64,000 nt of DNA from Streptomyces minutiscleroticus (GTDB lineage Bacteria; Actinomycetota; Actinomycetes; Streptomycetales; Streptomycetaceae): NCBI RefSeq assembly GCF_014650875.1, contig NZ_BMVU01000001.1:62001-126000 (forward strand), given 5' to 3'. Below, one piece after another: positions 28,828 to 38,700 of the stretch. The notes beneath the pieces are model-generated. The model was not told the origin of the DNA, did not search any database, and saw nothing but the letters and a program-made list of their open reading frames with translations. The stretch's first letter is position 1. Each line of letters opens with the position of its first letter. The translations under genes and the position numbers were made by a program.

Positions 28828-29067
28828 GGACGGACGTCGTAGCGCCGCCCTCGTACTCGGGAGCCACCTGGGTCGGGCAGCGCACCGACACAGAAGACTT
28901 TCGCCAGGCCGTACGCACACATGGTGTACGGAACCGGCGAGACAGGACACAGAGAGCTCCCGTGCGGCGCCCTCGCCCCCGAGAACGGCGGCACCGCGCA
29001 TCGCGCGAGCCGCGGACGTCACCGGACCAGGCGCGGCGCCCGGGAGCCTGACGGGAGAACCACCCGC

Positions 29068-32000
29068 ATGCTCGAGCCGACCGAATCCACCGCATCGTCC
29101 GTGGAACCCGAGAACGACACCCCCAGCGACACCCTGCCGCCGCGCCGGCGCCGCCGCGCCGCGTCCCGGCCCGCCGGGCCGCCGGCCGCCGGCGAGGCCG
29201 CGGCCGAGGCGACCGCACCGGCCGCGCAGCCCGCGGCCGCCGGGGACGACCAGCAGGGCGCCCAGGACGCGCCGGCCGCGAAGGCCGGGTCCGCCGAGGC
29301 GCCGGAGGCCGGGACCGGCGCGCCGGCCGCGCGTCCGCGCCGCCGTGCGACACGGCGTGTCTCGGCGCCCGCCGGTGCGCCCCAGACGGCCGGGACCGCC
29401 GAGGCCGCCGAGACCGTCACCTCCGCGGAGGCGTCCGCCGAGCCGCAGGCCGCCGAGGCTGCGGCGGTCGAGGAGGCCGCCGCTCCCGCGCGTCCGCGCC
29501 GTCGTGCCACCCGCCGTGCCTCCGCGCCCGCGGGCACGCCGAAGGCCGCCGAGGGTGTGGAGAGCGTGGAGAGCACTGAGAGTGCTGCTTCCGCCGAGGC
29601 GGAGCCGCAGGCCGAGGCCGCTGAGGCGTCCGCCGAGCCGCAGGCCGCCGAGGCTGCGGTGGCCGAGGAGGCCGCCGCTCCCGCGCGTCCGCGCCGTCGT
29701 GCCACCCGCCGTGCCTCCGCGCCCGCGGGCACGCCGAAGGCCGCCGAGGGTGTGGAGAGCACTGAGAGTGCTGAGAGTGCTGCTTCCGCCGAGGCGGAGC
29801 CGCAGGCCGAGGTCGCGGAGGCGTCCGCCGAGCCGCAGGCCGCCGAGGCCGCCGCTCCCGCGCGTCCGCGCCGTCGTGCCACCCGCCGTGCCTCCGCGCC
29901 CGCCGGTGCGCCGAAGGCCGCCGAAGGCGCCGAGACCGCCGCCCCGGCCGAGGAGCAGCCGGCCGCGCCCGCAGCCGAGGCCCCCGAGCCCGTGGCGGCC
30001 GCCGAGGAGACCGCGGACCGGGCCGCCGCGCCCGCCGAGGAGGCGGCTCCGCGCCGTACGCGCCGCCGCGCCACCCGCAAGGCCGCCACCGGCTTCGCCG
30101 CGCCGCCCGCCCAGTCCGCCGCCCCGCAGGCCGGGGCCGAGGGCACGCGCCGCCCGGCGCGCCCGGCCGTCGCCGTGTTCCGGGCGCCGGTCTTCACCGA
30201 GCCGATGTTCCAGACGCCGGAGCGCGCCGCGGCCGCCGCCGCTGCCGAGGCGGCAGAGGCCGCCGGAACCGCCGAGCCGGCTCCGGCTCCGGAGGAGGAG
30301 ACCGCGCCGCGTCGCCGTCGCCGCCGCCGGGCCGCCGAGGAGGAGGCCGCCGCGCCCGCCTCCGGGACGGCTGAGGCGACCGAGCCCGCCGCCGCGCCGG
30401 AGGAGCCCGCCGACACCGAGCCCGAGGAGCCCGCCGAGTCCGCCGAGGACGCGGTGGAGGACGACGAGCACGACGAGACCGAGGAGACCGGCGGGCGCCG
30501 CCGGCGCCGTCGCGGCGGCCGCCGCCGTCGCCGGGGCGAGTCCGCCGAGGACGACTCCGCGGACACCGACGAGGCCGCCGACGAGCAGGCCGCGCAGGAC
30601 GCCGAGGACACCGCCGAGCAGGCGGAGGAGGACGCCGAGGACGAGCGCGAGGAGGCGGGCGGCTCCAGCAGCAGCCGTCGCCGCCGCCGTCGCCGCCGCC
30701 GTGCGGGTGACACCTCCGTCGACACCGAGCCCGGCGACGGCGACCCCGAGCGTACGGTCGTGAAGGTCCGCGAGCCGCGCCGCAAGGACGAGCGCTCCGG
30801 CGACGCCTCCGACGAGGTGCAGTCCATCAAGGGCTCGACCCGTCTGGAGGCCAAGAAGCAGCGCCGCCGCGAGGGCCGCGAGCAGGGCCGCCGCCGGGTG
30901 CCGATCATCACCGAGGCCGAGTTCCTGGCCCGCCGCGAGGCCGTCGAGCGCGTGATGGTGGTCCGGCAGAACGGCGACCGCACGCAGATCGGCGTCCTCG
31001 AGGACAACGTGCTCGTGGAGCACTACGTCAACAAGGAGCAGTCGACCTCGTACGTCGGCAACGTCTACCTGGGCAAGGTCCAGAACGTGCTGCCGTCCAT
31101 GGAGGCCGCGTTCGTCGACATCGGCAAGGGGCGCAACGCCGTCCTGTACGCCGGTGAGGTCAACTTCGAGGCGCTCGGCCTGGCCAACGGCCCGCGCCGC
31201 ATCGAGACCGCCCTGAAGTCCGGCCAGTCCGTCCTCGTGCAGGTCACCAAGGACCCGATCGGCCACAAGGGCGCCCGCCTGACCAGCCAGGTCTCACTGC
31301 CCGGCCGCTACCTGGTCTACGTGCCCGAGGGCTCGATGACCGGCATCAGCCGCAAGCTGCCCGACACCGAGCGGGCCCGGCTGAAGACGATCCTCAAGAA
31401 GATCGTCCCCGAGGACGCGGGCGTCATCGTGCGCACCGCCGCCGAGGGCGCGAGCGAGGAGGAGCTGCGCCGCGACGTCGAGCGTCTGCAGGCGCAGTGG
31501 GAGGAGATCAAGAAGAAGGCGAAGAGCGGCAACGCCCCGACCCTGCTGTACGGCGAGCCGGACATGACCGTCCGCGTCGTGCGCGACATCTTCAACGAGG
31601 ACTTCTCCAAGGTCATCGTCAGCGGCGACGAGGCGTGGCAGACCATCCACGGCTACGTCGCGCACGTCGCGCCCGACCTGGCCGACCGCCTGCAGAGGTG
31701 GACCTCCGAGGTCGACGTCTTCGCGACGTACCGGATCGACGAGCAGCTGGCCAAGGCGCTCGACCGCAAGGTGTGGCTGCCCAGCGGCGGCTCGCTGGTG
31801 ATCGACAAGACCGAGGCCATGGTCGTGATCGACGTCAACACCGGCAAGTTCACCGGCCAGGGCGGCAACCTCGAGGAGACCGTCACCAGGAACAACCTGG
31901 AGGCGGCCGAGGAGATCGTCCGCCAGCTGCGGCTGCGCGACCTCGGCGGCATCGTCGTCATCGACTTCATCGACATGGTCCTGGAGTCCAACCGGGACCT

Positions 32001-33237
32001 GGTGCTGCGGCGCCTGCTGGAGTGCCTGGGCCGGGACCGTACGAAGCACCAGGTCGCCGAGGTCACCTCGCTGGGCCTGGTGCAGATGACCCGCAAGCGG
32101 GTCGGCCAGGGCCTGCTGGAGTCCTTCTCGGAGACCTGCGTCCACTGCAACGGCCGCGGCGTCATCGTGCACATGGACCAGGCGGCGTCCAGCGGAGGCG
32201 GCGGCAAGCGCAAGAAGCGCGGCCGCGGCGGCGCCGAGCAGCACGAGCACGAGCACGAGCACGAGACGGCGCCGGCCGCCGGTGCCGAGGCGCCCGAGGC
32301 CGTCGAGACGGCGGCCGAGGTCGCCGCGGAGGTCGCCGAGCCGGCCGCGCTGCCCGCGCCGGAGTTCGCCCCGGACGAGGAGCTGTACAGCAGCGTCGCC
32401 GAGGCGGAGGCCGCCGCGACCCGCGGCCGTTCGCGGCGCCGGGCGAGCCGGCGCGCGTCGGCCCCGGCGGGCGCGCCCAGGTCCGCCCGCAAGGCTGCGG
32501 TCCCGACGGCGCAGGACGTGACGGCGCGGGAGGAGGCCGAGCGTCCGGTGCGGCCGGAGCCGGCCGAGGCCGCGCAGGCCGCGCCGGCGGCGGCCGAGGA
32601 CCCGGTCGTCGAGGCCCCCGCGGAGGAGCCGCAGGCGCAGGCCACCGAGGCGCAGCCCGCCGAGGCCCCGGCGGAGCCCGAGGCGGCCCCCAAGGGACGG
32701 ACGCGTCGCCGTGCCACTCGCCGGGTCTCCGCGCCCGCCGGTTCGCCGGCGGCGGCCGAGGAGGCCGTGGTGACGGTCGCCGAGCCGACCGTAACGGCGG
32801 AGGAGCCCGAGGCCGAGGCCCCGGCCGCCGCCGCGCCGAAGGCCCCGGCCGAGGCCGCGGAGAGCGCCGCCCCGGCGCGCCCGCGCCGCCGCGCCGTCCG
32901 CAAGGCCACCGCCCCGACCGCGCCCGAGGAGACGGCCGTCGTGGTCGTCCCGTCGGCGCAGCAGGAAGCCGCGGAGGAGGCCACCGCCACCGCCGCGGAA
33001 CCGGCCGCCGAGGCCCCCGCCGAGGACGAGGCGGCGCCCGCCAAGAAGGCGGCCCGCAAGACGGCCAAGAAGGCGACCGCGAAGAAGGCGGCCACCAAGA
33101 AGACCGCCGCGAAGAAGACGGCCGCGAAGAAGACCACGGCCAAGAAGACGACGACGAAGAAGGCCGCGGCGAAGAAGACCGCCGCAGCGGAGCAGCCGTC
33201 GGCGCCCACGGTCACGGCGACCACCGACGAGGACTGA
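29068..33237 (+). CDS. rne: RNase E/G family endoribonuclease with long low-complexity arms
   Basis: This main mRNA-decay and rRNA-processing endonuclease has 1389 residues, much longer than E. coli RNase G. Residues 1-~605 are an Ala/Pro/Glu-rich, probably disordered arm with Arg blocks and repeats. The core runs ~610-1030. It has an S1-type region (SYVGNVYLGKVQNVLPSMEAAFVDIG), catalytic Mg-binding D922 (VVIDVNTGKF) and D966 (GGIVVIDFIDM), and the zinc-link CxxC at 1024/1027 (CVHCNGRG). The C-terminal arm repeats the Arg motif and ends in a Lys/Ala tail (KKTAAKKTAAKK) like histone-H1 tails. In Streptomyces the arms flank a central core, as in RNase ES. ATG at 29068 follows GGGAGA. A strong terminator ends it. 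Confidence 0.93.
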   Translation: MLEPTESTASSVEPENDTPSDTLPPRRRRRAASRPAGPPAAGEAAAEATAPAAQPAAAGDDQQGAQDAPAAKAGSAEAPEAGTGAPAARPRRRATRRVSAPAGAPQTAGTAEAAETVTSAEASAEPQAAEAAAVEEAAAPARPRRRATRRASAPAGTPKAAEGVESVESTESAASAEAEPQAEAAEASAEPQAAEAAVAEEAAAPARPRRRATRRASAPAGTPKAAEGVESTESAESAASAEAEPQAEVAEASAEPQAAEAAAPARPRRRATRRASAPAGAPKAAEGAETAAPAEEQPAAPAAEAPEPVAAAEETADRAAAPAEEAAPRRTRRRATRKAATGFAAPPAQSAAPQAGAEGTRRPARPAVAVFRAPVFTEPMFQTPERAAAAAAAEAAEAAGTAEPAPAPEEETAPRRRRRRRAAEEEAAAPASGTAEATEPAAAPEEPADTEPEEPAESAEDAVEDDEHDETEETGGRRRRRRGGRRRRRGESAEDDSADTDEAADEQAAQDAEDTAEQAEEDAEDEREEAGGSSSSRRRRRRRRRAGDTSVDTEPGDGDPERTVVKVREPRRKDERSGDASDEVQSIKGSTRLEAKKQRRREGREQGRRRVPIITEAEFLARREAVERVMVVRQNGDRTQIGVLEDNVLVEHYVNKEQSTSYVGNVYLGKVQNVLPSMEAAFVDIGKGRNAVLYAGEVNFEALGLANGPRRIETALKSGQSVLVQVTKDPIGHKGARLTSQVSLPGRYLVYVPEGSMTGISRKLPDTERARLKTILKKIVPEDAGVIVRTAAEGASEEELRRDVERLQAQWEEIKKKAKSGNAPTLLYGEPDMTVRVVRDIFNEDFSKVIVSGDEAWQTIHGYVAHVAPDLADRLQRWTSEVDVFATYRIDEQLAKALDRKVWLPSGGSLVIDKTEAMVVIDVNTGKFTGQGGNLEETVTRNNLEAAEEIVRQLRLRDLGGIVVIDFIDMVLESNRDLVLRRLLECLGRDRTKHQVAEVTSLGLVQMTRKRVGQGLLESFSETCVHCNGRGVIVHMDQAASSGGGGKRKKRGRGGAEQHEHEHEHETAPAAGAEAPEAVETAAEVAAEVAEPAALPAPEFAPDEELYSSVAEAEAAATRGRSRRRASRRASAPAGAPRSARKAAVPTAQDVTAREEAERPVRPEPAEAAQAAPAAAEDPVVEAPAEEPQAQATEAQPAEAPAEPEAAPKGRTRRRATRRVSAPAGSPAAAEEAVVTVAEPTVTAEEPEAEAPAAAAPKAPAEAAESAAPARPRRRAVRKATAPTAPEETAVVVVPSAQQEAAEEATATAAEPAAEAPAEDEAAPAKKAARKTAKKATAKKAATKKTAAKKTAAKKTTAKKTTTKKAAAKKTAAAEQPSAPTVTATTDED
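29470..29925 (+). repeat. In-frame repeats in the rne N-terminal arm
   Basis: A unit coding for EEAAAPARPRRRATRRASAP plus a Glu/Ser-rich linker is present at 29470 and again at 29665, 195 bp (65 codons) apart and nearly identical. A third, shorter-spaced copy starts near 29848. Such DNA can gain or lose units without breaking the frame. Confidence 0.7.
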
Positions 33238-33265
33238 GCCCCCGGGCCCGTACCCCTCGTCGGGA

Positions 33266-33311
33266 CCGACGCCCCCGGTCCGGCGGATTCCCGCCGGACC
33301 GGGGGCGTCGG
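33266..33311. terminator. Strong terminator of rne
   Basis: A perfect 21-bp stem (33266-33286 with 33291-33311) closes the 4-nt loop ATTC, 28 nt after the stop codon. It marks the left border of the accessory island. Confidence 0.85.
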
Positions 33312-33611
33312 CGTGTCCGGCGTCCTCGGCCGTCCCTTCGCGGGCGGACGCCCCTGCGGCGGCAGCCGGGCCACCGGCACGGGCGCTCGACAACGTGCGG
33401 TGCAGGCAGCGGCAGACCGCGGGCGGCACACGGCCCACCGGCATCCGCGTCCCGATCTTCGGGCTCGTCCGGCCGGTGACCGCCGAGAGGACCGTCGCGC
33501 CGGAGAGGGCGTGCTGCGCGGTCGGCGCCGCCCACGCCGGGACCGGCAGAGCCGAGGGCCCCGGCGGCATCAAGGGCACGGGGGAGGCTGCACACCTCCG
33601 GCGACCCCGCC

Positions 33612-33857
33612 GTGCGCTGCCACGACGACGGCCAGGACCCGCTGGACCCCGGCAGGAAGCCGCTGACGCCGTACCCCGTCCGCTTCGAGTACGTCCTGGT
33701 CGGCGGCGTGCACGACGGGGTGCGCAACAAGATCGTCCTTACCGGCTCCGGGAACTGCACCGGATCCGCGCCGCACGGGGACGACGAGTCGAGCCCGAAG
33801 GCCGACACGACGCCGCGCACGACCCGGTACGAACTCGTCTTCGACCGGGCGGTGTGA
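33612..33857 (+). pseudogene. Short ORF, probable gene remnant
   Basis: An 81-residue frame (GTG 33612) has the codon bias of a true Streptomyces gene (VRFEYVLVGGVHDGVRNKIV, TTRYELVFDRAV). It lacks a clear Shine-Dalgarno, and coding-like sequence seems to continue upstream of the GTG without a good start. I do not recognise it. It may be the 3' end of a decayed gene left by insertion of the island, or a small intact gene. Nothing else is seen from 33312 to 34020. Confidence 0.35.
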
Positions 33858-34019
33858 AGGTCGTCCGTCCGGGCACCGTGGACACCACGGGCCCGTGCAG
33901 GGGCGTGAAACCGCTGCCGGCCGGCAGTGAGAGACCGACGGCCCGGAGGCGCGGCCCGGCCGCCGCGTCCCTCTTCCTCCGGACGGGCGGCGGTTGCGAT
34001 GGTCGGACGGTGGCGCAGT

Positions 34020-34194
34020 CGGCATGCCCATTGCAGCTCACGCACTGTCCACCAGTTCTCCACCTTTTGTGACGACTTTACGGGCGCTCTGTGAATTTAG
34101 TCACTGTGCAGTGGGGGAGGAAGGTGTTGTGTGCCTCCTGTGAATAAAAGAGGATCACCTCGCTTTTAGGTTCTCTTTATCGAACGGGGAGCGC
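34020..34194 (+). promoter_or_regulatory. AT-rich control region of the island
   Basis: This is one of the least GC-rich stretches of the window, with words such as TGAATTTAGTCAC and AATAAAAG. It holds an imperfect inverted repeat at 34145-34168 (TAAAAG-AGG, loop ATCA, CCT-cg-CTTTTA) about 27 bp before the first island gene, a likely operator or promoter element. GGGGAG precedes the GTG at 34195. Confidence 0.45.
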
Positions 34195-35736
34195 GTGTCA
34201 GGGGTGGGGAAAGCGTGGTGCCGCGGTGTGGCGACCGTTTTGTCAGGGGCATTGCTAGCGTGGGGGGTCGGCGCGGGAGGAACGCCCGCCGCGGCCGCGG
34301 TCGCGTGCCCGTCGGGCACGGAGTCGGACTTCAACGGTGACGGCATCCGGGACACGGCGATCGCCGACCCCGAGGCGACCGTCGGCGGGGTGAAGAAGGC
34401 GGGTGCGGTGCACGTCGTGTACGGCGGCGGCAAGGGCACCCTCGAACTGACGCAGGACACGGCCAACGTGCCGGGCGTCCCGGAGGCGGGCGACCAGTAC
34501 GGGCACTCGCTGGCCGTCTACGACGCCAACCTGGACGGCTGCAGCGACCTGGTGGTCGGTGCCCCCTACGAGGCCATCGGCACCGCCGCCGAGGCGGGTG
34601 TCGTGCATGTCGTGTACGGCTCCACCTCCGGACTGGGCGGAGGCGCGGCGGTGACGGAGTTCGTCCAGGGCAGCGGCAGCATGAACGGCTCCTCCGCCGA
34701 GGCGGGCGACTGGCTCGGGTACGCGGTCGCGGCCGGCAAGACCTCGGCCGGCACGCCCTACCTGCTGATAGGCGTCCCCGGCGAGTCGATCGGCACGCTG
34801 GACGACGCGGGGGGCGCCTACTACGTCCATGGGACCGCGCAGACCGTGGTGGGTATCAACCAGGACACCGAGGCCGGCGGCGCCGTGCCCGGAGTGGCGG
34901 AACAGGACGACCGCTACGGCGCCTCCCTCGCCGCCACCCCGACCCATTTCGCGGTCGGCACGCCCGGAGAGGCGCTCGGCACCACGACCTTCGCGGGCGG
35001 GGTCGGTGTCTTCAGTCACACCCTGGCCTCCGGGCATCCCAAGCCTCTGTACGGCATCGGCCAGGACTGGGACACGGTCTCCGGCGCGGAGGAGGTGGGA
35101 GACCAGTTCGGCGCCTCCCTCGCGATGGTTCCGTACCGGCCCTCCGGCGCCACCTCCACCACGGAGTCGCTGCTCGCCGTGGGCATACCCGGCGAGGACC
35201 TGTCGACCACCGTGGACGCGGGCGCCGTACAGGTCTTCCGCATCCCGGCGAGCGGGGACTTCACCGAGGTGAACTGGATCGACCAGAACACCGCGGACGT
35301 GGAGGGCGAGGGCGAGGGCGGCGACTTCTTCGGCCAGCGGATCACCGCGGTCAACAGCTCCCCCAACGCGACCTCCACCGCCACCACCGTCCGGCTCGCG
35401 GTCGGCGTGCCCGGCGAGGAGTCCACCGAGGAGTTCTCGGACGAGGGCGCCGTACAGATCTTCCCGCTGGTCGGTGCGCCCGGCGCGGCCGACCGCTGGA
35501 TCGCCCCCGGGAACGGCATCCCCTCGGCACCGGCGACGCGGATGCTCACCGGACTGAGCCTCGGCAGCACCCCCTCCCTGCTGTACGTGGGGGTGCCGTA
35601 CGGGCCGGCCGACGGACGCGCGGTCTACGGCTTCCCGTGGGGAGTGGAGTCCGGCGGCGCACCGACGCAGACCTTCAAGCCCGGCGAGGGCGGCATTCCG
35701 GCGACCGGCGTCGCATTCGGCGCCGTGGTCCGCTGA
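34195..35736 (+). CDS. Exported FG-GAP (integrin-alpha-like) repeat protein
   Basis: The 513-residue protein has a signal peptide (~1-36; ATVLSGALLAWGVGAGGTPAAAA). The rest is a beta-propeller of FG-GAP repeats: SDFNGDGIRDTAIADPEA, GDQYGHSLAVYDANLDGCSDLVVGAPYE and later GDxxGxSLA...VGVPGE copies, about seven in all. Such propellers bind ligands or partner proteins outside the cell. It is the first gene of an apparent unit with the LamG gene (16-nt gap) and lies upstream of the large Rhs toxin gene, a neighbourhood common in Streptomyces. GTG at 34195 follows GGGGAG. Confidence 0.85.
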   Translation: MSGVGKAWCRGVATVLSGALLAWGVGAGGTPAAAAVACPSGTESDFNGDGIRDTAIADPEATVGGVKKAGAVHVVYGGGKGTLELTQDTANVPGVPEAGDQYGHSLAVYDANLDGCSDLVVGAPYEAIGTAAEAGVVHVVYGSTSGLGGGAAVTEFVQGSGSMNGSSAEAGDWLGYAVAAGKTSAGTPYLLIGVPGESIGTLDDAGGAYYVHGTAQTVVGINQDTEAGGAVPGVAEQDDRYGASLAATPTHFAVGTPGEALGTTTFAGGVGVFSHTLASGHPKPLYGIGQDWDTVSGAEEVGDQFGASLAMVPYRPSGATSTTESLLAVGIPGEDLSTTVDAGAVQVFRIPASGDFTEVNWIDQNTADVEGEGEGGDFFGQRITAVNSSPNATSTATTVRLAVGVPGEESTEEFSDEGAVQIFPLVGAPGAADRWIAPGNGIPSAPATRMLTGLSLGSTPSLLYVGVPYGPADGRAVYGFPWGVESGGAPTQTFKPGEGGIPATGVAFGAVVR

Positions 35737-35752
35737 CGGGAGAGACGAGACC

Positions 35753-38700
35753 ATGAAGCAGTGGGGGAGCGGACGCATGTCCGCGTACAGACCCGATCCG
35801 GCGCGGACCCCGGATGAGTCGGGCGCCATGAGCCGGTCGGCCGGGCCGCGTACGATGCGGCGGGCCCTGATCGCCGCCGTGCTGGCCGGTGCGGTGGCGG
35901 CCGGCACCCTGGCGGCGCTGCCGGGCGGCGACCGGCCGTCCGGCACCGACCAGGCACCCGTCGCCGCCGACAAGCCGGTGCAGACCGAGCAGCAGGCGCT
36001 GGCGGCCGCGGAGGAGAGCGGTGACCAGGTGGAGGTGGTCGGGCTGCGCACCGAGCGCCGCGAGGTCTTCGCGGAGCCCGACGGCACCTTCACCGCCCGG
36101 GAGTACACCGAGCCGGTGCGCACCGTGCGCGACGGCGCCTGGGTGGACATCGACGAGACGCTGGTGAAGCGGGCCGACGGCGGCTGGAGCCCGAAGGCCG
36201 CCACCGTCGATGTCGAGTTCTCCGGGGGCCGGGCCGACGAGCCGTTCGCGACCATCCGGCACGCGGGCCGTGCGCTGTCCCTGACCTGGCCGTACGGCGA
36301 GCTGCCCGCGCCGGGGATCGACGGTGACACCGCCACGTACACCGACGCCCTGCCCGGCGTGGACCTCACGGTCCGCGCCGAGCCCGACGGCTTCGGCCAT
36401 CTGCTGGTGGTCAAGACGCCCGAGGCGGCGGCCGACCCCCGGCTCGCCGAGATCGACCTGGGGCTCACGACCGACGGCCTGACGGTGCGCGAGAACACCG
36501 AGGGTGCGATCCTCGCGGAGGACGCCGAGGTCGGCGGTACCGTCTTCGAGGCGGGCAAGCCCGCGATGTGGGACTCGGCCGCGGCGGCCGAGAGCGGCTC
36601 CGCCGGGAACGCTCCGACCGCGAACAGCGCGGGCGGCGCCCGGCAGGCCGCCTACACGGTGCAGGCCGCCGACCAGCCCGCCGCCGAAGCGGAAGCGGCC
36701 CTGGAGGGCCCCGGCGGGGGCGGTCGCACCGCGCCGCTGGAGATCGAGGTGAGCGAGGACAGGCTGACCCTCGTCCCGGACCAGGAACTGCTCAAGGGCG
36801 ACGACACGGTCTTCCCCGTGGTGATCGACCCGATCCAGCGGACCACCTCACGGACCTCCTGGACCGGAGTGATGTCCGGGATGCCGTCCGAGCAGGACTG
36901 GAAGTACTCGGGGAGCGCGGGCGTGGGCAAGTGCCCGACCGACTACAACCCGGTCTCCTGCAACGGCGTGGGCGTCCGGCGCCTGCTGTTCACGATGCCG
37001 CTCTCCTTCTACAAGGGGAAGCAGATCCTCGGCGCGACCTTCTCCGCCCGGGTCGAGCACATCTACAGCGCCTCGCCGACCGCCGAGCCCATTCAGCTGT
37101 ACCGGATCGGCGGCAAGAACTACTCGATCAGTTCGTCCAGCGACTGGTCCAACACCAAGGACGACTGGGACGACTACCTGCAGACCGTCGACAAGGCGAT
37201 CTCCCCGACCTCCTGCTCCAGCCAGGCCAACCTGCACTTCGAGAGCGGGAAGACCGGCGAGCTGACCAACGAGATCAAGACGGCCGCGGCCGACGGCTGG
37301 AACTCCATGACACTGGGGCTGCGGGCCGCCGACGAGGGCCGGTTCGCCGAGTGGAAGCGGATCTGCGGCAACGCCTATCTGTCGATCAGCTACAACAACC
37401 TGCCGCGGCAGATCAAGACGTCCGACATGTCCACCGACCCCGGCGGCGTCTGCAAGTGGGGCTCGACCCGCGAGTACGCGGAGGTCCCGCCGACGCTCCA
37501 GGCCATCGCGAGCGACCCGGACCACGGCAACGGCCGGACCGACAAGGTCAAGGTGGAGTTCAAGGTCGAGTGGACCGACCCCACCACCAAGGAGGCCAAG
37601 TCCTACACCTACCTGACCCCGGACTGGGGCTCCCCGACGCCGGGCACCAGGTTCAAGCACACCGTCAAGTCGTCGATCCCGCAGAACACCGTCATCTACT
37701 GGAGCGCACGCGCCACGGACGGTGACGGCTACGGGCCGTGGAGCTACGACGGTGACACACCGCAGCGCTGCGAGTTCATCTACGACAAGACGCTGCCCGG
37801 CAAGCCGAACGTGCTTTCGAAGGAGTACCCCTCCGACACCGTCTACCACGACGGCGTGGGCACGTACGGCACCTTCACCTTCGCGCCCAACCCGAACGAC
37901 TCCATCCCGGACACGGACGTCGTCAAGTACCGCTACGCCTTCGACTCCACCGCGAGCCCGGCGACCACCGCCACCCCCGCCAAGGCGGGCGGATCCGTCT
38001 CGGTGAGCTGGATGCCGACCCGGGCCGGCCGGCACTGGGTCGACGTCGTCGCGGTCGACAAGGCGGAGAACCCGAGCACGAAGGCGCACTACGAGTTCCT
38101 GGTGAGCGAGGGCAAGCCGGTCGTGGCCCAGTGGAACCTGGCCGACCCGGCGGGTGACACCGAGGCCCACGAGGAGAGCGGCGAGTTCTCGGCGACCGCG
38201 GGCAGCACCGTCACCTTCGGCGTGGACGGGCCGGGCGGCAAGGCAGACGCGGCCGCCCGCTTCGACGGCACCTCCGAGTCGTACCTCGACGTCGGCGAGA
38301 CCGTGCTCGACACCGGCAGGAGCTTCAGTGTCAGCGCCTGGGTGCGGCCCACCGCGCTGGACACCGACATGACGGTCGTCAGCCAGGACGGCACCGGCGA
38401 GCCCGGCTTCACCCTGGGCTACGACGCCACCGCGAAGACCTGGAAGTTCGCCGTCCCGGTCAGCGACGTGGACTCCCTCGGCGAGTGGAAGGCCGTTTCC
38501 ACCGGTGTCTCCGTGGTCAAGGACCAGTGGGTCCTGCTGACCGGTGTCTACGACGCGCAGAAGAGCGGCGGCCCCGAGCTCAGGCTGTACATCAACAAGG
38601 ACGCGAAGGGCACCGCCCAGCGCCGCTCCGTCTGGAAGTCCTACGGGCACCTGCAGATCGGCCGGGCCACGGCCAGGAGCGGCTACCGGGACCAGTTCAC

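Noticed and set aside
33395..34072. Longer plus-strand gene between rne and the FG-GAP gene
   Set aside because: The frame has Arg/Pro/Gly composition typical of non-coding GC-rich DNA. Only the shorter frame 33612-33857 shows codon bias.
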